Source: UBA1240 sp045599185 (GTDB lineage: Bacteria > Spirochaetota > Spirochaetia > Treponematales > Treponemataceae). Taken from it: 64,000 nt of DNA. The notes beneath the pieces were generated by a model, which was not told where the DNA came from, did not search any database, and was given only the letters and a program-made list of their open reading frames with translations. The position numbers and the translations under genes were made by a program. Location: the NCBI GenBank assembly GCA_045599185.1, contig JAZRVO010000030.1:186001-250000 (forward strand), given 5' to 3'. Each line of letters starts with the position of its first letter. Position 1 is the stretch's first letter. Below are positions 16,336-26,028 of the stretch, in pieces.

Positions 16336-17193
16336 ATGACACGTGATGTAAAATTAACAAAAACACAGGACGAAAACCTTGCAATATATTTGAAACAAGT
16401 TGGAAAAGTGCCGCTTTTAAGCCGCGAAGAAGAAACAGAAATTGCTGCTAAAGCTGCAAACGGCGACATGGCCGCCAGAGAACGCCTTATAACTGCAAAC
16501 CTGCGCTTTGTAATCAGCGTTGCAAATAAATATAAATATTACAATTTTGACTTGCTTGATTTGATTGAAGAAGGCAACATGGGCTTGATGGAAGCCGTTG
16601 AACGTTTTCAGCCGGAAAAAGGCTTCAGATTCATTTCATACGCCGTATGGTGGATTCGCAAGGCCGTTCTTAAATACATATCTGACAACATGTACGACAT
16701 TTATCTGCCAAGCAACCGCCAGAACGATTTGCGCAACATTACCCAGCTTATCAGTGAAAGCGAAGCCAACTGCACTACCGAAGACAGCATCCGCGATTTT
16801 GCCCAGGAACTTGGCCTTGAAGAAAACATTGTACGCGAACTGATTTTCATTTCGCAGGGTGCAGTTTCGCTTGATGCAGCAATTTTTGACGGTAACGAGG
16901 TTGCAAGCTACGGCGATGTTGTTGAAGATACCCAGACCCAGACACCGGAAGAAGCCGCCGTTGGTGCGTGCCTTATTGACGATGTTGAAAAAGTTCTCAG
17001 CACCCTTAACAACCGTGAAGCCGACATTCTTCGCTACCGCTATGGATTGAACGGCAAAAAACCCCTTGCCCTTAAAGAAATCGGCTTAAAAATGAACCTT
17101 AGCAAGGAACGCGTTCGCCAGATTGAGCACAAGGCAATACAAACAATACAAAGCCCGGCTTACAGACAGAACCTTGAAGCTTACGTTGCCTAA
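16336..17193 (+). CDS. Sigma-70-family RNA polymerase sigma factor (RpoS/group 2-like)
   Basis: 285 residues. It contains regions 1.2 to 4 but no region 1.1, so it is an alternative (group 2) rather than the housekeeping factor. Region 1.2: LAIYLKQVGKVPLLSREEE. Region 2: ANLRFVISVANKY, DLLDLIEEGNMGLMEAVERF, FRFISYAVWWIRKAVLKY (the -10 recognition helix). Region 3: SLDAAIFDGNEVASYGDVV. Region 4: HTH with LKEIGLKMNLSKERVRQIE near the end. The ATG at 16336 follows GGAGG by 5 bases. A consensus sigma-54 promoter lies 37 bases upstream, so its synthesis probably depends on RpoN and an enhancer-binding protein. The stop overlaps the recG stop by 4 bases on the opposite strand. Its regulon is unknown. 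Confidence 0.9.
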   Translation: MTRDVKLTKTQDENLAIYLKQVGKVPLLSREEETEIAAKAANGDMAARERLITANLRFVISVANKYKYYNFDLLDLIEEGNMGLMEAVERFQPEKGFRFISYAVWWIRKAVLKYISDNMYDIYLPSNRQNDLRNITQLISESEANCTTEDSIRDFAQELGLEENIVRELIFISQGAVSLDAAIFDGNEVASYGDVVEDTQTQTPEEAAVGACLIDDVEKVLSTLNNREADILRYRYGLNGKKPLALKEIGLKMNLSKERVRQIEHKAIQTIQSPAYRQNLEAYVA

Positions 17194-19439
17194 ATCAGCT
17201 GATTCTGTTTTCTCAGCTGGTTAAAGGCTTCGGTGCGGGCAATCTGCATTATTTTTGCATCGCGTATCGGGTCGGCAATTGAAAGGCTTAAATAGCCCGA
17301 CTGCTGAATGCCCAGAACCTCACCCGGTCCGCGCAGTTTTAAATCCTGTTCGGCAATGTAAAAACCGTCGTTGCTTTCGTAAAGGGCTTTAAGCCTTTCT
17401 TTTCCGCTTTCGCTTAAATTTTTTGAATAAATTAAAAAGCAGTGCGACTGCAGATTGCTGCGGCCAACACGGCCGCGAAGCTGGTGCAGTGCGGCAAGCC
17501 CAAACCGTTCTGCGTGTTCTATTACCATGCAGGTTGCATTCGGCACGTCAACACCAACTTCTACTACGCTGGTTGCAACCAGAATATTTATTTTTCCGTT
17601 CTTAAAATCATTCATAATTTCGCGCTGCAAGTTTTCTTCAATTTTTGAATGAATAAGCGCAACCTTATATTCGGGAAAAACTTTTTCCTGCAAAAAAACC
17701 GACATTTCTTCAGCGGACTTTAACCCGTTGCCAAAACCCTGCTCGTCGTCAGTTTCGCCCTGTTCAATTAACGGGTAAACAAAATAGCACTGCCGCCCGC
17801 TGGCAAGTTCTGTACGCACAAAATTGTGTACGTTTATTTCGCTGCCCTGCCGGGTAAGGTGGGTTTTTATGGGCAAACGTCCCTGGGGCATGCTTTTTAT
17901 AATTGAAACATCCAAGTCTCCAAAAACTGAAAGCGCAAGGCTTTGAGGAATAGGCGTCGCCGACATCATCAGAAGGTTTGGAACAATGCTTTTGGGTATT
18001 TCCGTTTCAAAAAACCTGTCCTTGGATTTTTCTTCAACCTTCGCCAAATCTGTAAAATCGCACTTTGCCATAATTTCGCTGTTGCTTGCAACGTACTTGC
18101 GGCCTTTTTCCAAAATTGCGTTTCGCTGCAAAACGCCAAAACGGTGCTGTTCGTCAATAATTGCAAGACGAAGGTCGTGGTACTGCACGTTATGGGAAAA
18201 AAGCGCGTGAGTGCCAATAACAATATCAATATTGCCGTTTTTCAGCTGTTCCAAAAGCTGGTTACGACCGCTGGCTTTTATGTTTCCCGTAAGAAATGCC
18301 AGTGAAACATTTGCCGGTTCAAGTAGTTTTGCCGCGTTTTCCGCATGCTGGCGTGCCAGCAGTTCGGTTGGTGCAAGAATTGCGGCCTGACCGCCATAGT
18401 CGCAGACGCGCAGGCTGGCAAAAAAAGCAACCAGCGTTTTACCGCTGCCAACGTCACCCTGCAAAAGCCGCGCCATCGAATAAGTTTTGTTCGGCAAATA
18501 GGAACAGTCGATGTCGTAGTTTATGTCGATGATGCTTTTTTTCTGGTCGGCGGTCAGTTCAAATGGCAGCCGCTTAAAAAGTATTTTCTGCCGCGGAGAA
18601 AGTTCGCCGAAAAACTGATCATTCGTGTTTTGCGATTCTTTGCTGCCTGTTTCTGCGTTTTCAGTTTTTGCACTTTGCAGAATGCCGCCTGTGGTTTCAA
18701 ATGCGCTTTCGTCGGGCAGTTTGCCCCGGTGTTTAAGCGAACGCAGGGCAATCTGGCTTTGAAAAATGTAAAGTTCTTCAAAAATAAGGCTGTTCCGCGC
18801 GTATTCGGCCTGTTCAATTGTTGCCGGCAGATGAATGGCGTGCAGGCACTGGCTTTTACTAAGCAGTTTTTGCCGCTGAATAACTTCTTCAGGAATTTCG
18901 TTTTCTATGCCTTTGGCGTACTGTTTTAATGCCTGTTTAACGGCCTTGCGCAGGGCGTTTTGGGTTAAACCGGCGGTAAGTGAATAAACGGCCAGAACCG
19001 ACTGATTTTTGAAAAATTCGCCTTCTTCAATATTTTTAAGGGCTTCTGCTTCAAAACTGGAAGACTGAAGCTTGCCGTACCGCACGCTGAAAGAGCCGTT
19101 TAGGCGTATTCTGCTGCCAATCGGCAGGGATTTTTCCATAAAAGGCCGGTTGAAGCACACAAGTTCGGCCTGGGCGCTTTTGTCCTGCACGATTATTTTT
19201 AACGTGCGCATTTTGCCGTAACCAAACCATTCGTGGGCAATTACTGTGGCTATTGTATTTATTTTTTTTTTTGCAAATTCGCTTAACGGTACAAACTGCG
19301 TGCGGTCGTCGTAGGAACGCGGCCAGTAAGACAAAAGGTCTGCAACGGTAAAAATGCTCAGATGTGCAAAAAGTTTGGCACTTGCTTCACCAATGCCTTG
19401 CAGCTGGGTTATGGGAATTGCAATTTCGTTTAATTTCAT
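17190..19439 (-). CDS. recG: ATP-dependent DNA helicase RecG
   Basis: Superfamily 2 helicase that remodels stalled forks and Holliday junctions. 749 residues, slightly longer than E. coli RecG (693). Seen in order: an N-terminal ITQLQGIGEASAKLFAHL and ADLLSYWPRSYDDR, an OB-fold wedge domain (about 60-150), Walker A GDVGSGKTLVA, the DEQH box AIIDEQHRFGVLQR, motif III MMSATPIPQSLAL, and helicase C-terminal ATSVVEVGVDVPNA and LRGRVGRSNLQSHCFLIY. An extra hydrophilic stretch (about 245-275) precedes the helicase core. Its stop overlaps the convergent sigma-factor gene. No clear ribosome site is visible; the ATG at 19439 matches the family start. Confidence 0.96.
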   Translation of the reverse strand: MKLNEIAIPITQLQGIGEASAKLFAHLSIFTVADLLSYWPRSYDDRTQFVPLSEFAKKKINTIATVIAHEWFGYGKMRTLKIIVQDKSAQAELVCFNRPFMEKSLPIGSRIRLNGSFSVRYGKLQSSSFEAEALKNIEEGEFFKNQSVLAVYSLTAGLTQNALRKAVKQALKQYAKGIENEIPEEVIQRQKLLSKSQCLHAIHLPATIEQAEYARNSLIFEELYIFQSQIALRSLKHRGKLPDESAFETTGGILQSAKTENAETGSKESQNTNDQFFGELSPRQKILFKRLPFELTADQKKSIIDINYDIDCSYLPNKTYSMARLLQGDVGSGKTLVAFFASLRVCDYGGQAAILAPTELLARQHAENAAKLLEPANVSLAFLTGNIKASGRNQLLEQLKNGNIDIVIGTHALFSHNVQYHDLRLAIIDEQHRFGVLQRNAILEKGRKYVASNSEIMAKCDFTDLAKVEEKSKDRFFETEIPKSIVPNLLMMSATPIPQSLALSVFGDLDVSIIKSMPQGRLPIKTHLTRQGSEINVHNFVRTELASGRQCYFVYPLIEQGETDDEQGFGNGLKSAEEMSVFLQEKVFPEYKVALIHSKIEENLQREIMNDFKNGKINILVATSVVEVGVDVPNATCMVIEHAERFGLAALHQLRGRVGRSNLQSHCFLIYSKNLSESGKERLKALYESNDGFYIAEQDLKLRGPGEVLGIQQSGYLSLSIADPIRDAKIMQIARTEAFNQLRKQNQLI

Positions 19440-19503
19440 ATTTTTTTATCGGGTTTTTGGGGTGTTTGCAATAAATGAATTTGTAAAACCCGGGGAAGGC
19501 AAT

Positions 19504-19558
19504 AAAAAAGCTGAACTTTTACGGCATGTGTGAAATGCGCCGCCAGTTCAGCTTTTTT
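19504..19558 (-). terminator. Terminator of yggT
   Basis: 14-bp perfect stem AAAAAAGCTGAACT (19504-19517) / AGTTCAGCTTTTTT (19545-19558), between yggT and recG on the minus strand. Confidence 0.9.
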
Positions 19559-19600
19559 TTATTTTTCTGTAACTTTAAGGTTTCAGTTTGCAAAAAACTT

Positions 19601-20191
19601 TTAAACGGGCAGGGCGCTTAAAAGGCCGCACACAATGCCAAAAACAATGTTGCCTGCAAAAATTATCACCACGCCTGCGGCAATGCCAATAATAAGCAGT
19701 GTCTGGTATTTTATGTAGCGGTTGGGCGCAAATTTTCTGGTTATGCCGTAAAGCATTGGGCTTAAAAAGTTGTCCAGGCTTGAAAAAAACGGGGAACTAT
19801 TAAGGTTTTCAAAAAACGTAACGATTAAACGGATTACCAGAATTAAAACGAAAATTTGCAGAAGCGAATGTGCCAGAGACCAGCAGATTGAAACCAGTGC
19901 GCTTAAAATCATTCCGATTGAAATGCGCTGGCCGTTTGCAAGGCGCTGCAAAAATGAAGAAGCTAGAGCCAGCACGCCGATTGCCAGTGCCGGAGAAAAA
20001 TCCAGATTGCCGAAACGCAGAAACCTGATTTTGCGGAAAAGGTTGAGGAACGGGTCGCAGAGGCTGGATAAAAACTGACCGGCTTTTGAATATTGTGCCG
20101 ACGGAAACCATGTTAGCATTACGCGCACAAAAACCAGAAGTGCGTAGGCTGTAACAAGGCTGGAAAGTGTTCTTAAAATTGCTGATAACAT
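19601..20191 (-). CDS. YggT-family membrane protein
   Basis: 196-residue integral membrane protein with two YggT repeats. Each has the LVFVRVMLTWFPS / LILVIRLIVTFFENLNSSPF type helix followed by a conserved PFL or P-containing turn (CDPFLNLFRKI, LDNFLSPMLYGITRK), plus a final hydrophobic helix pair. YggT proteins are linked to osmotic tolerance and to cell division or envelope protein placement in other bacteria; the precise role is unsettled. AGGAG 5 bases before the ATG supports the start. It lies 135 bases downstream of dnaE on the same strand and is followed by its own terminator. Confidence 0.85.
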   Translation of the reverse strand: MLSAILRTLSSLVTAYALLVFVRVMLTWFPSAQYSKAGQFLSSLCDPFLNLFRKIRFLRFGNLDFSPALAIGVLALASSFLQRLANGQRISIGMILSALVSICWSLAHSLLQIFVLILVIRLIVTFFENLNSSPFFSSLDNFLSPMLYGITRKFAPNRYIKYQTLLIIGIAAGVVIIFAGNIVFGIVCGLLSALPV

Positions 20192-20325
20192 AATTTCTCC
20201 TGTTTGTTTGTGGTTGTTCGGGCTGGTTTTAAGCCGTTGGGTGTGTTTTATGTTTTTGGTTTATGCAAGGTTTGCGCAAAAATTGCATAAAAGCGAAAAA
20301 CGCACCAGAAATTTTCATTGGTTTT

Positions 20326-23300
20326 TCATTCCCTCCACACGTTTTCAACGTAAGGCTGTTCTTTAATGCCTGCCAGAAAATCGCTGGTGGAAGGAACTGT
20401 CATCTGCTGGTTTGCCATAACAATGTATGGTTTTCCCCATGCTTCTATATGAAAATATACGCAGCAATTGCCCTGCTGGGCAAATAAAAAGTCCTTTAAT
20501 TCCTGCAAATCCCGTTCGCTGTGCACGCCGTTTTGCAGCTGAATGTGAACTTCGCTTATGGATTTTTCCTTAAGTTCTTCCGGTGCAATAACATCGTCAA
20601 TTAAAAAGCTTGGCGTATCGCGGCTTGTGTCTACTTTGCCCGTAAAGCCGTAAACTTTGTCTATCTGCATACGGCCTGCAACTTTTTCCCACGTTTTAGG
20701 AAAGAAGGTTAAATCCATTTCGCCGTTTATGTCTTCAAACTGGCCAAAAGCCATGGTTTTTTCTTTTTTGGTAACAAAAGGCCGCAGACCCTTAAGCATT
20801 CCTACAATTGTGTAGCTTTTGTCTTTCTGGGCGCGTTCCGGGGTTGCCACGTTAAAAGTTTCTGCCTTTTCAATAATTTCCCGGTATTCGTCCAAAGGGT
20901 GTCCCGAAAGGTAAAAACCGATGAGTTCTTTTTCGGAAGCAAGCTTTTCCTGAAGCGTCCATTCGGGCAAAAGGTCAAATTTGAAGTCGTCAAATTCTTT
21001 TTCGCCTGCTTCTTCAAAAAGGCTTACCTGCCCGTAAAGTTTCTGCTCCTTTTTGTTTTCAGCGTATTCAACGGCACGTTCCATGTTTGCAATAAGCGTA
21101 CTTCGCGAAACTGTGTTTCCTTCGCCGAAATTGTCAAAGCAGCCGGTTTTTATCATAACTTCAATGGCCTTTCTGTTTATGGCGTGCAAATCGCAGCGGT
21201 CCAAAAAGTTCATAAAGTCGGTATACGGCCCGTTTTTCTCGCGCTCGGAAACGATTGCGTCAACCGCGCCTTCGCCAACGCCCTTAATTCCGCCAAGCCC
21301 AAAGCGAATCTGGTTATCCGGCGTTACGGCAAAGTTAAGTTCGCTTTCGTTAATGTCCGGTCCCAGCACCTGAATTTTCATAACCTTGCATTCTTCCATG
21401 AATTTCTGAACTTCGGTAATGCTGTCCTTGCTTATCGTAAGGTTGGCTGCAAGGTATTCGGCAGGGAAGTGTGCCTTAAGGTAGCCGGTTTGGTATGCAA
21501 CCCAGGCGTAACAGGCTGCGTGGCTTTTGTTGAACGCGTAGGAAGCAAAAGATTCCCAGTCTTTCCAGATTTTCTGAAGGGTTTCTTTCAGCTTTTCGTC
21601 AGACATTTCTTCTTTTAGGCCGTCGCGAATGTGAGGATTTTTCAGCGCGCCTTCAATGAATTTAGGTTTCAGCTGTTCCAGCATTGCAAATATTTTTTTA
21701 CCCATGGCCTTACGCAGCGAGTCTGACTGACCGCGCGTAAAGCCTGCAAGCAGACGCGAAAGGAGCATTACCTGTTCCTGATAAACCGTAACGCCGTAGG
21801 TGTCGCCAAGGTATTTTTCCATAATCGGCAGGTCGTACTTAATTTCTTCACGGCCGTGCTTACGGTTAATGAAGGTAGGAATGTACGCAATAGGCCCCGG
21901 ACGGTAAAGGGCGTTCATGGCGATAAGGTCTGTAATTACGGTTGGTTTAAGTTCCTTAAGGTATTTCTGCATGCCCGGACTTTCAAACTGGAACACCCCG
22001 ATGGTGCGGCCTTCGCCAAACAGTTTGTAAGTAAGTTCGTCGTCCAAAGGTATGTGGTCAATGTCTACGTCTATGCCTCTGGTTTTTTTAACGTACTGAA
22101 TGGTGGTTTTTATAAGCGTAAGGGTAATAAGCCCCAAAAAGTCCATTTTAATAAGGCCGACGCTTTCAATAACGTGACCGTCGTACTGGGTAACAAGCAC
22201 GTCGCGGTCGGTTTCCTTATCTTTTACGGTACACATGGGCGCAAAATTGGTAAGGTCGTCTGCGCCAATAATTACACCGCAGGCGTGAATGCCAACCTGA
22301 CGGTTGGTGTCTTCCAGCTGCTCGGCGTATTCGCACATGGTAGAGATATTTCTGTTTTCAGAATAACGGGCATTTTTAAGTTCCGGCACATACTTAAAGC
22401 AGTTTTTAAGCTTCACTTTAGGCGGCTTTTTGCCGGAAGACGCGAATGTCTTGCCTGTTTCCGGGTCTATAAAATCGTCAAATTTGTCCGGCACCAGTTT
22501 TTTCAGCCGGTTTACTTCATCCAGCGGCACTTTCTGAACGCGCGCAACGTCTGCCAGCGCCGATTTGGTAGCCATTGTGCCGTAGGTAATGATGCGCGCT
22601 ACTTTTTCTGCACCGTACTTTTTTGTAACCCATTCAATAATTTTGCCGGTATCTTCAAAGTCAACGTCAATATCAGGCAAAGAAATACGGTCCGGGTTCA
22701 AAAAGCGTTCAAACAGAAGGTCGTAGGTAAGCGGGTCAATGTCGGTAATTTTAAGGCAGTAGGCAACTACAGAACCGGCAGCAGAACCGCGGCCAGGACC
22801 TACGAACATGCCAAGTTCTTCGCGGGCAGCACGGATATAGTCCTGAACGATGAGGAAGTAACCGGGGAAACCCATGGTTTTCATTATGTGAAGTTCAAAA
22901 ACAATCTGGTCTTTCGCCCTCTGTTCCAGTTCAACTTCGTAACGGTTGTTTTCTGCGTCCCAGTTCAGCTTTGCGCCGTAACGCATTGCTGCACCTTCCC
23001 ACGCAAGCTTGCTAAGGTAATCGGCCTCTAGCTTTACGCGGTAAAGTTTTTCGTATCCGCCAAGATTTTTTATTTTCTTCTCTGCGTCTTCCTGTGAAAG
23101 TACCACTTCACCTTTTTCGTTCCGGGTGAATTCGTTAAAAAGGTCTTCATCGGTAAAGTGGCTGCGGTACTGTTCTTCCGTGCCGAATTCTTCCGGAATA
23201 TCGTACTTAGGCATGATGGGACCGGAATCGATGGAAAACATTTCTACTTTATTGGCAATTTCTATTGTATTGGCAAGGGCTTCCGGGTAATCCGGGAAAA

Positions 23301-24252
23301 TGGCCGCCATTTCTTCCGGCGTTTTCAGCCATTCCTGCTTTGTGTACATCATTCCGCGGTTAGGGTCGTCATAATCCTGCCCGGTAGAAAGGCACACCAA
23401 ACGCTCGTGGGCTTCTCCGTGGTTTTCTTCTACAAAGTGCACGTCATTGGTGCAGATAATTTTAACGCCGCATTTTCTTGCCAAATCTACAAGAATCGGG
23501 TTTACGTGTTCCTGCCGTTCAAAAGTGTCGTAGGAAGCATTGGGCTTGTCGGTTTTGTGGCGCTGAAGTTCAATGTAATAATCGTCGCCAAAAAGATTCT
23601 TAAACCACATTACGGCTTCTTCTGCGCCCTTTATGTCGCCGGCAATAATTTTCTGAGGTATTTCGCCACCAAGACACGCCGAACAGACGATAAGTCCTTC
23701 GTGGTATTTTTCAAGAATGTTTTTATCGATTCGCGGCTTGCCGTAAAAACCGTCAACATAAGCCTGCGAAGCCAGCTTGCACAGGTTAAGGTATCCGGTT
23801 TTGTTTTTGGCCAGCAGAATAAGGTGCCAGCCGTTGCGGTCGGGAATGTAGTCCCTGCCGGTTTCCGGGTCAGTTTCCTTGTATGTTTTGTCCTTGTCGT
23901 GAAGCGTGCGGCGTGCGCAGTAGGCTTCAGTACCAATAATCGGCTTAAACGGAACAAAGGCCGCTGCTTCGGCTTCAAGCTTTTTCAGCTTTTCGTTAAG
24001 TTCAGCCAGCTTGGCTTCGTCCGTAGTTTTTTCAATATCTTCCTTGCAGTCTTTAATTTTTTTCTTTGGGGCGCCGTTTACCTTGCCTACATAGTCACAG
24101 AAATCTTTTATTCCAAACATGCATCCGTGATCGGTAAGAGCCATGGCGCGCATTCCGTTATTCATGCACTTGTCAACAAGGTCTGGTACTTTAGACATAC
24201 CATCCAGCATGGAATAGTGCGAGTGTACGTGAAGGTGAACAAATTCGGTCAT
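20326..24252 (-). CDS. dnaE: DNA polymerase III subunit alpha
   Basis: Replicative polymerase catalytic subunit, about 1308 residues, some 150 longer than E. coli DnaE. The start at 24252 (MTEFVHLHVHSHYSMLDGM) is chosen because family members begin there; the frame is open 11 codons farther upstream. Seen: the PHP domain HVHSHYSMLDG at residues 7-17, LTDHGCMFGIKDF, palm GPGRGSAAGSVVAY (about 482) and the catalytic aspartates in LPDIDVDFED (about 524), YQEQVMLL, SYAFNKSHAACYAW, a helix-hairpin-helix region GLGGIKGVGEGAVDAI, and a C-terminal OB-fold. The extra length includes an insert of about 45 residues rich in Lys/Glu after residue 65. No intein motifs were seen. Confidence 0.97.
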   Translation of the reverse strand: MTEFVHLHVHSHYSMLDGMSKVPDLVDKCMNNGMRAMALTDHGCMFGIKDFCDYVGKVNGAPKKKIKDCKEDIEKTTDEAKLAELNEKLKKLEAEAAAFVPFKPIIGTEAYCARRTLHDKDKTYKETDPETGRDYIPDRNGWHLILLAKNKTGYLNLCKLASQAYVDGFYGKPRIDKNILEKYHEGLIVCSACLGGEIPQKIIAGDIKGAEEAVMWFKNLFGDDYYIELQRHKTDKPNASYDTFERQEHVNPILVDLARKCGVKIICTNDVHFVEENHGEAHERLVCLSTGQDYDDPNRGMMYTKQEWLKTPEEMAAIFPDYPEALANTIEIANKVEMFSIDSGPIMPKYDIPEEFGTEEQYRSHFTDEDLFNEFTRNEKGEVVLSQEDAEKKIKNLGGYEKLYRVKLEADYLSKLAWEGAAMRYGAKLNWDAENNRYEVELEQRAKDQIVFELHIMKTMGFPGYFLIVQDYIRAAREELGMFVGPGRGSAAGSVVAYCLKITDIDPLTYDLLFERFLNPDRISLPDIDVDFEDTGKIIEWVTKKYGAEKVARIITYGTMATKSALADVARVQKVPLDEVNRLKKLVPDKFDDFIDPETGKTFASSGKKPPKVKLKNCFKYVPELKNARYSENRNISTMCEYAEQLEDTNRQVGIHACGVIIGADDLTNFAPMCTVKDKETDRDVLVTQYDGHVIESVGLIKMDFLGLITLTLIKTTIQYVKKTRGIDVDIDHIPLDDELTYKLFGEGRTIGVFQFESPGMQKYLKELKPTVITDLIAMNALYRPGPIAYIPTFINRKHGREEIKYDLPIMEKYLGDTYGVTVYQEQVMLLSRLLAGFTRGQSDSLRKAMGKKIFAMLEQLKPKFIEGALKNPHIRDGLKEEMSDEKLKETLQKIWKDWESFASYAFNKSHAACYAWVAYQTGYLKAHFPAEYLAANLTISKDSITEVQKFMEECKVMKIQVLGPDINESELNFAVTPDNQIRFGLGGIKGVGEGAVDAIVSEREKNGPYTDFMNFLDRCDLHAINRKAIEVMIKTGCFDNFGEGNTVSRSTLIANMERAVEYAENKKEQKLYGQVSLFEEAGEKEFDDFKFDLLPEWTLQEKLASEKELIGFYLSGHPLDEYREIIEKAETFNVATPERAQKDKSYTIVGMLKGLRPFVTKKEKTMAFGQFEDINGEMDLTFFPKTWEKVAGRMQIDKVYGFTGKVDTSRDTPSFLIDDVIAPEELKEKSISEVHIQLQNGVHSERDLQELKDFLFAQQGNCCVYFHIEAWGKPYIVMANQQMTVPSTSDFLAGIKEQPYVENVWRE

Positions 24253-24425
24253 AAGCTGAAGTTTAGCATAAAGCAGGGCAAGCATAAAGCCAGTTTTAGC
24301 CGCCGCCGGTTATTTTATGGTTTGCCGTCTTTTTCCGTTTCAATTTTATGAAGAAAAGTGAAAAAAAATTGAAAAAAATGCGGAAAAATTTTTTTTACGC
24401 GTATATAGAAGGGCGGAGGCCAAAA

Positions 24426-25508
24426 ATGAAAAAATCAAAAATCTTTAAGGCAAAAAAAATGAATTTCCTGCTGGTGACGGTTCTGCTTCTGCTCATTCCG
24501 TCGTTTCTGTGCTGCAACGTTTCCGGGGCAACTCCTGGCGGCGTAGACATTCTGCAGGGCGATTTTACCGCGCCAAAACTTAACGCGGTTGAACTTACGG
24601 ACAGCCGGCACGTGGTTTTAAGTTTTTCCAAACCGGTAAAAGCCCAGAACGTGGAAGTAGGTACTTTAACCCGGGCGCAGGTTGACCAGAACCTGTTCAA
24701 TCAGTTTGAAGAACCTATTGCTACTAGCGTAAGCACCCAAAGCGAAAACGTGCTGCTTGTAAGCCTGGACAAAAACACCCAGGCCGGCGTGCCTTACGGT
24801 TTGCGCGGCGAAGTTAGCGACAAAAGCGGCAACACGCTTAATTTTGCTTCGTATTTTACGGGCTTTAACGAAAACGTGCCGAAGCTGGTTTTAAGCGAAA
24901 TTCAAACCGAATACAGCAAGCCCAAGGCTGAATTTGTGGAACTTTATGCCCAGACCGGCGGAAACCTTGCAGGCGTATGCATTTACAGCGCCTACGACGG
25001 CGACACCAAGCGCGTGGAACTGCCTTCTATTGACGTGCAGGCAGGCGAATACATCGTGGTGCACCTGCGCAAGGTTGAAGAAAACTGCGTAACGGAAAAC
25101 GGCAGCAACCTGTCTCTTTCCGGCGGTGCATATTCCAGCAATGCCCGTGACATCTGGCAGGAAAACACCGCGGCACGCCTGGGCAAAACCGACGTTATTC
25201 TGCTGGAAGAACGCGCCGGCGGAAAAATTATGGATGCGCTTTGCATTGCAGAAAGCAAGCACGCCGTGTGGCCAAAAGACATTCAGGCACAGGCGGCAAA
25301 ACGTGCCTACGACTGCGGTGTATGGCCGGATGGTTTTGGCATTGAAAATGCGCTTATTGCGGACAAAGTAACTGCTACGCGTACAATTTCGCGGCAGGGC
25401 AGTTTGGCCACAGCCAGACCATGCGGTAAAAGCGGCTGGATTGTAACGGCCAGCAAAGGTGCAACGCCGGGGCTGTCTAATTCTACGGTTGCCTACGTTG
25501 AAAAATAG
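24426..25508 (+). CDS. Lamin-tail-like (LTD) exported lipoprotein
   Basis: 360 residues. The ATG at 24426 is chosen because GGAGG lies 6 bases upstream; the frame is open 26 codons earlier. A basic N-region and hydrophobic core end in FLCCN, a relaxed spirochaetal lipobox, so it is probably a lipoprotein. Residues about 45-155 look like a Big/SbsA-type Ig domain (APKLNAVELTDSRHVVLSFSKPV, GEVSDKSGNTLNF). Residues about 165-340 match a lamin-tail domain: KLVLSEIQTEYSKPKAEFVELYA, then LAGVCIYSAYDG and GEYIVVHL, ending in GATPGLSN. Such domains occur in bacterial surface proteins; the function is unknown. It is divergent from dnaE. Confidence 0.72.
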   Translation: MKKSKIFKAKKMNFLLVTVLLLLIPSFLCCNVSGATPGGVDILQGDFTAPKLNAVELTDSRHVVLSFSKPVKAQNVEVGTLTRAQVDQNLFNQFEEPIATSVSTQSENVLLVSLDKNTQAGVPYGLRGEVSDKSGNTLNFASYFTGFNENVPKLVLSEIQTEYSKPKAEFVELYAQTGGNLAGVCIYSAYDGDTKRVELPSIDVQAGEYIVVHLRKVEENCVTENGSNLSLSGGAYSSNARDIWQENTAARLGKTDVILLEERAGGKIMDALCIAESKHAVWPKDIQAQAAKRAYDCGVWPDGFGIENALIADKVTATRTISRQGSLATARPCGKSGWIVTASKGATPGLSNSTVAYVEK

Positions 25509-25770
25509 ATACAGCCGAAACAAAACGTAAAAAAGCGCATTTTTGTTTAAACGTCTGAATGTCCAGTTTTTGAAAAAAATTTAAAGGCTGCATTTCGGCA
25601 AGTACAGCCACAGAAAAAAGACTTGTGCCGGGCACGGCGTATTTTTTTTCGTGACTGTACTTGTCTGCGGCTGCCTTTTGTAATTTATTCATTAATTTTC
25701 AGGCTGATATGAAAAAAACTGACATTCACAGTAAGCAGACAGATGGTTTAATTTTTCTCATCTGTTTTCA
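25509..25770. repeat. Intergenic region with a long imperfect hairpin
   Basis: No credible gene. AAGTACAGCCAC (25600-25611) pairs with GTGACTGTACTT (25651-25662) with one mismatch, and a smaller GTGCC / GGCAC hairpin lies within the loop. The structure lies between the lamin-tail gene and its terminator, so it may be a transcribed 3' structure. Confidence 0.4.
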
Positions 25771-25806
25771 GAAAAGGCTGGAAAGTTTTTCCGGCCTTTT
25801 CTTTCT
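25771..25806 (+). terminator. Terminator
   Basis: 14-bp stem with one G-U pair (GAAAAGGCTGGAAA / TTTCCGGCCTTTTC), 3-base loop, pyrimidine-rich tail. Ends the unit containing the lamin-tail gene. The rest of the gap to 26028 is A+T-rich and shows nothing else firm. Confidence 0.88.
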
Positions 25807-26028
25807 CTTTTTTCCTGTTTAATTTTCTTTTTTATGCCGGTAAAAAAAATGCCGCCTTTCAGCATTGCAGGCAAAAATGCAGAATGCAAACATTCAAAAT
25901 GGATTGCCTATTTTTTATTTTTTCCATAAAATAAAAAAGTTTCTCGCACGTAAGTTCATTTTATAAAATGATTTATTTCTTGTTTTCAAATTGCCGGGTA
26001 AACCGGCCTTCTTTTAAGGAAAAATAAT

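Noticed and set aside
24045..24070. Intein in the extra-long DnaE
   Set aside because: The extra length is Lys/Glu-rich helical sequence; no Cys/Ser start, no HN-Cys end and no endonuclease motifs.
21856..24351. Two long plus-strand frames of nearly 400 codons
   Set aside because: They lie entirely or mostly opposite dnaE, have skewed composition and no family motifs; dnaE motifs are unambiguous.
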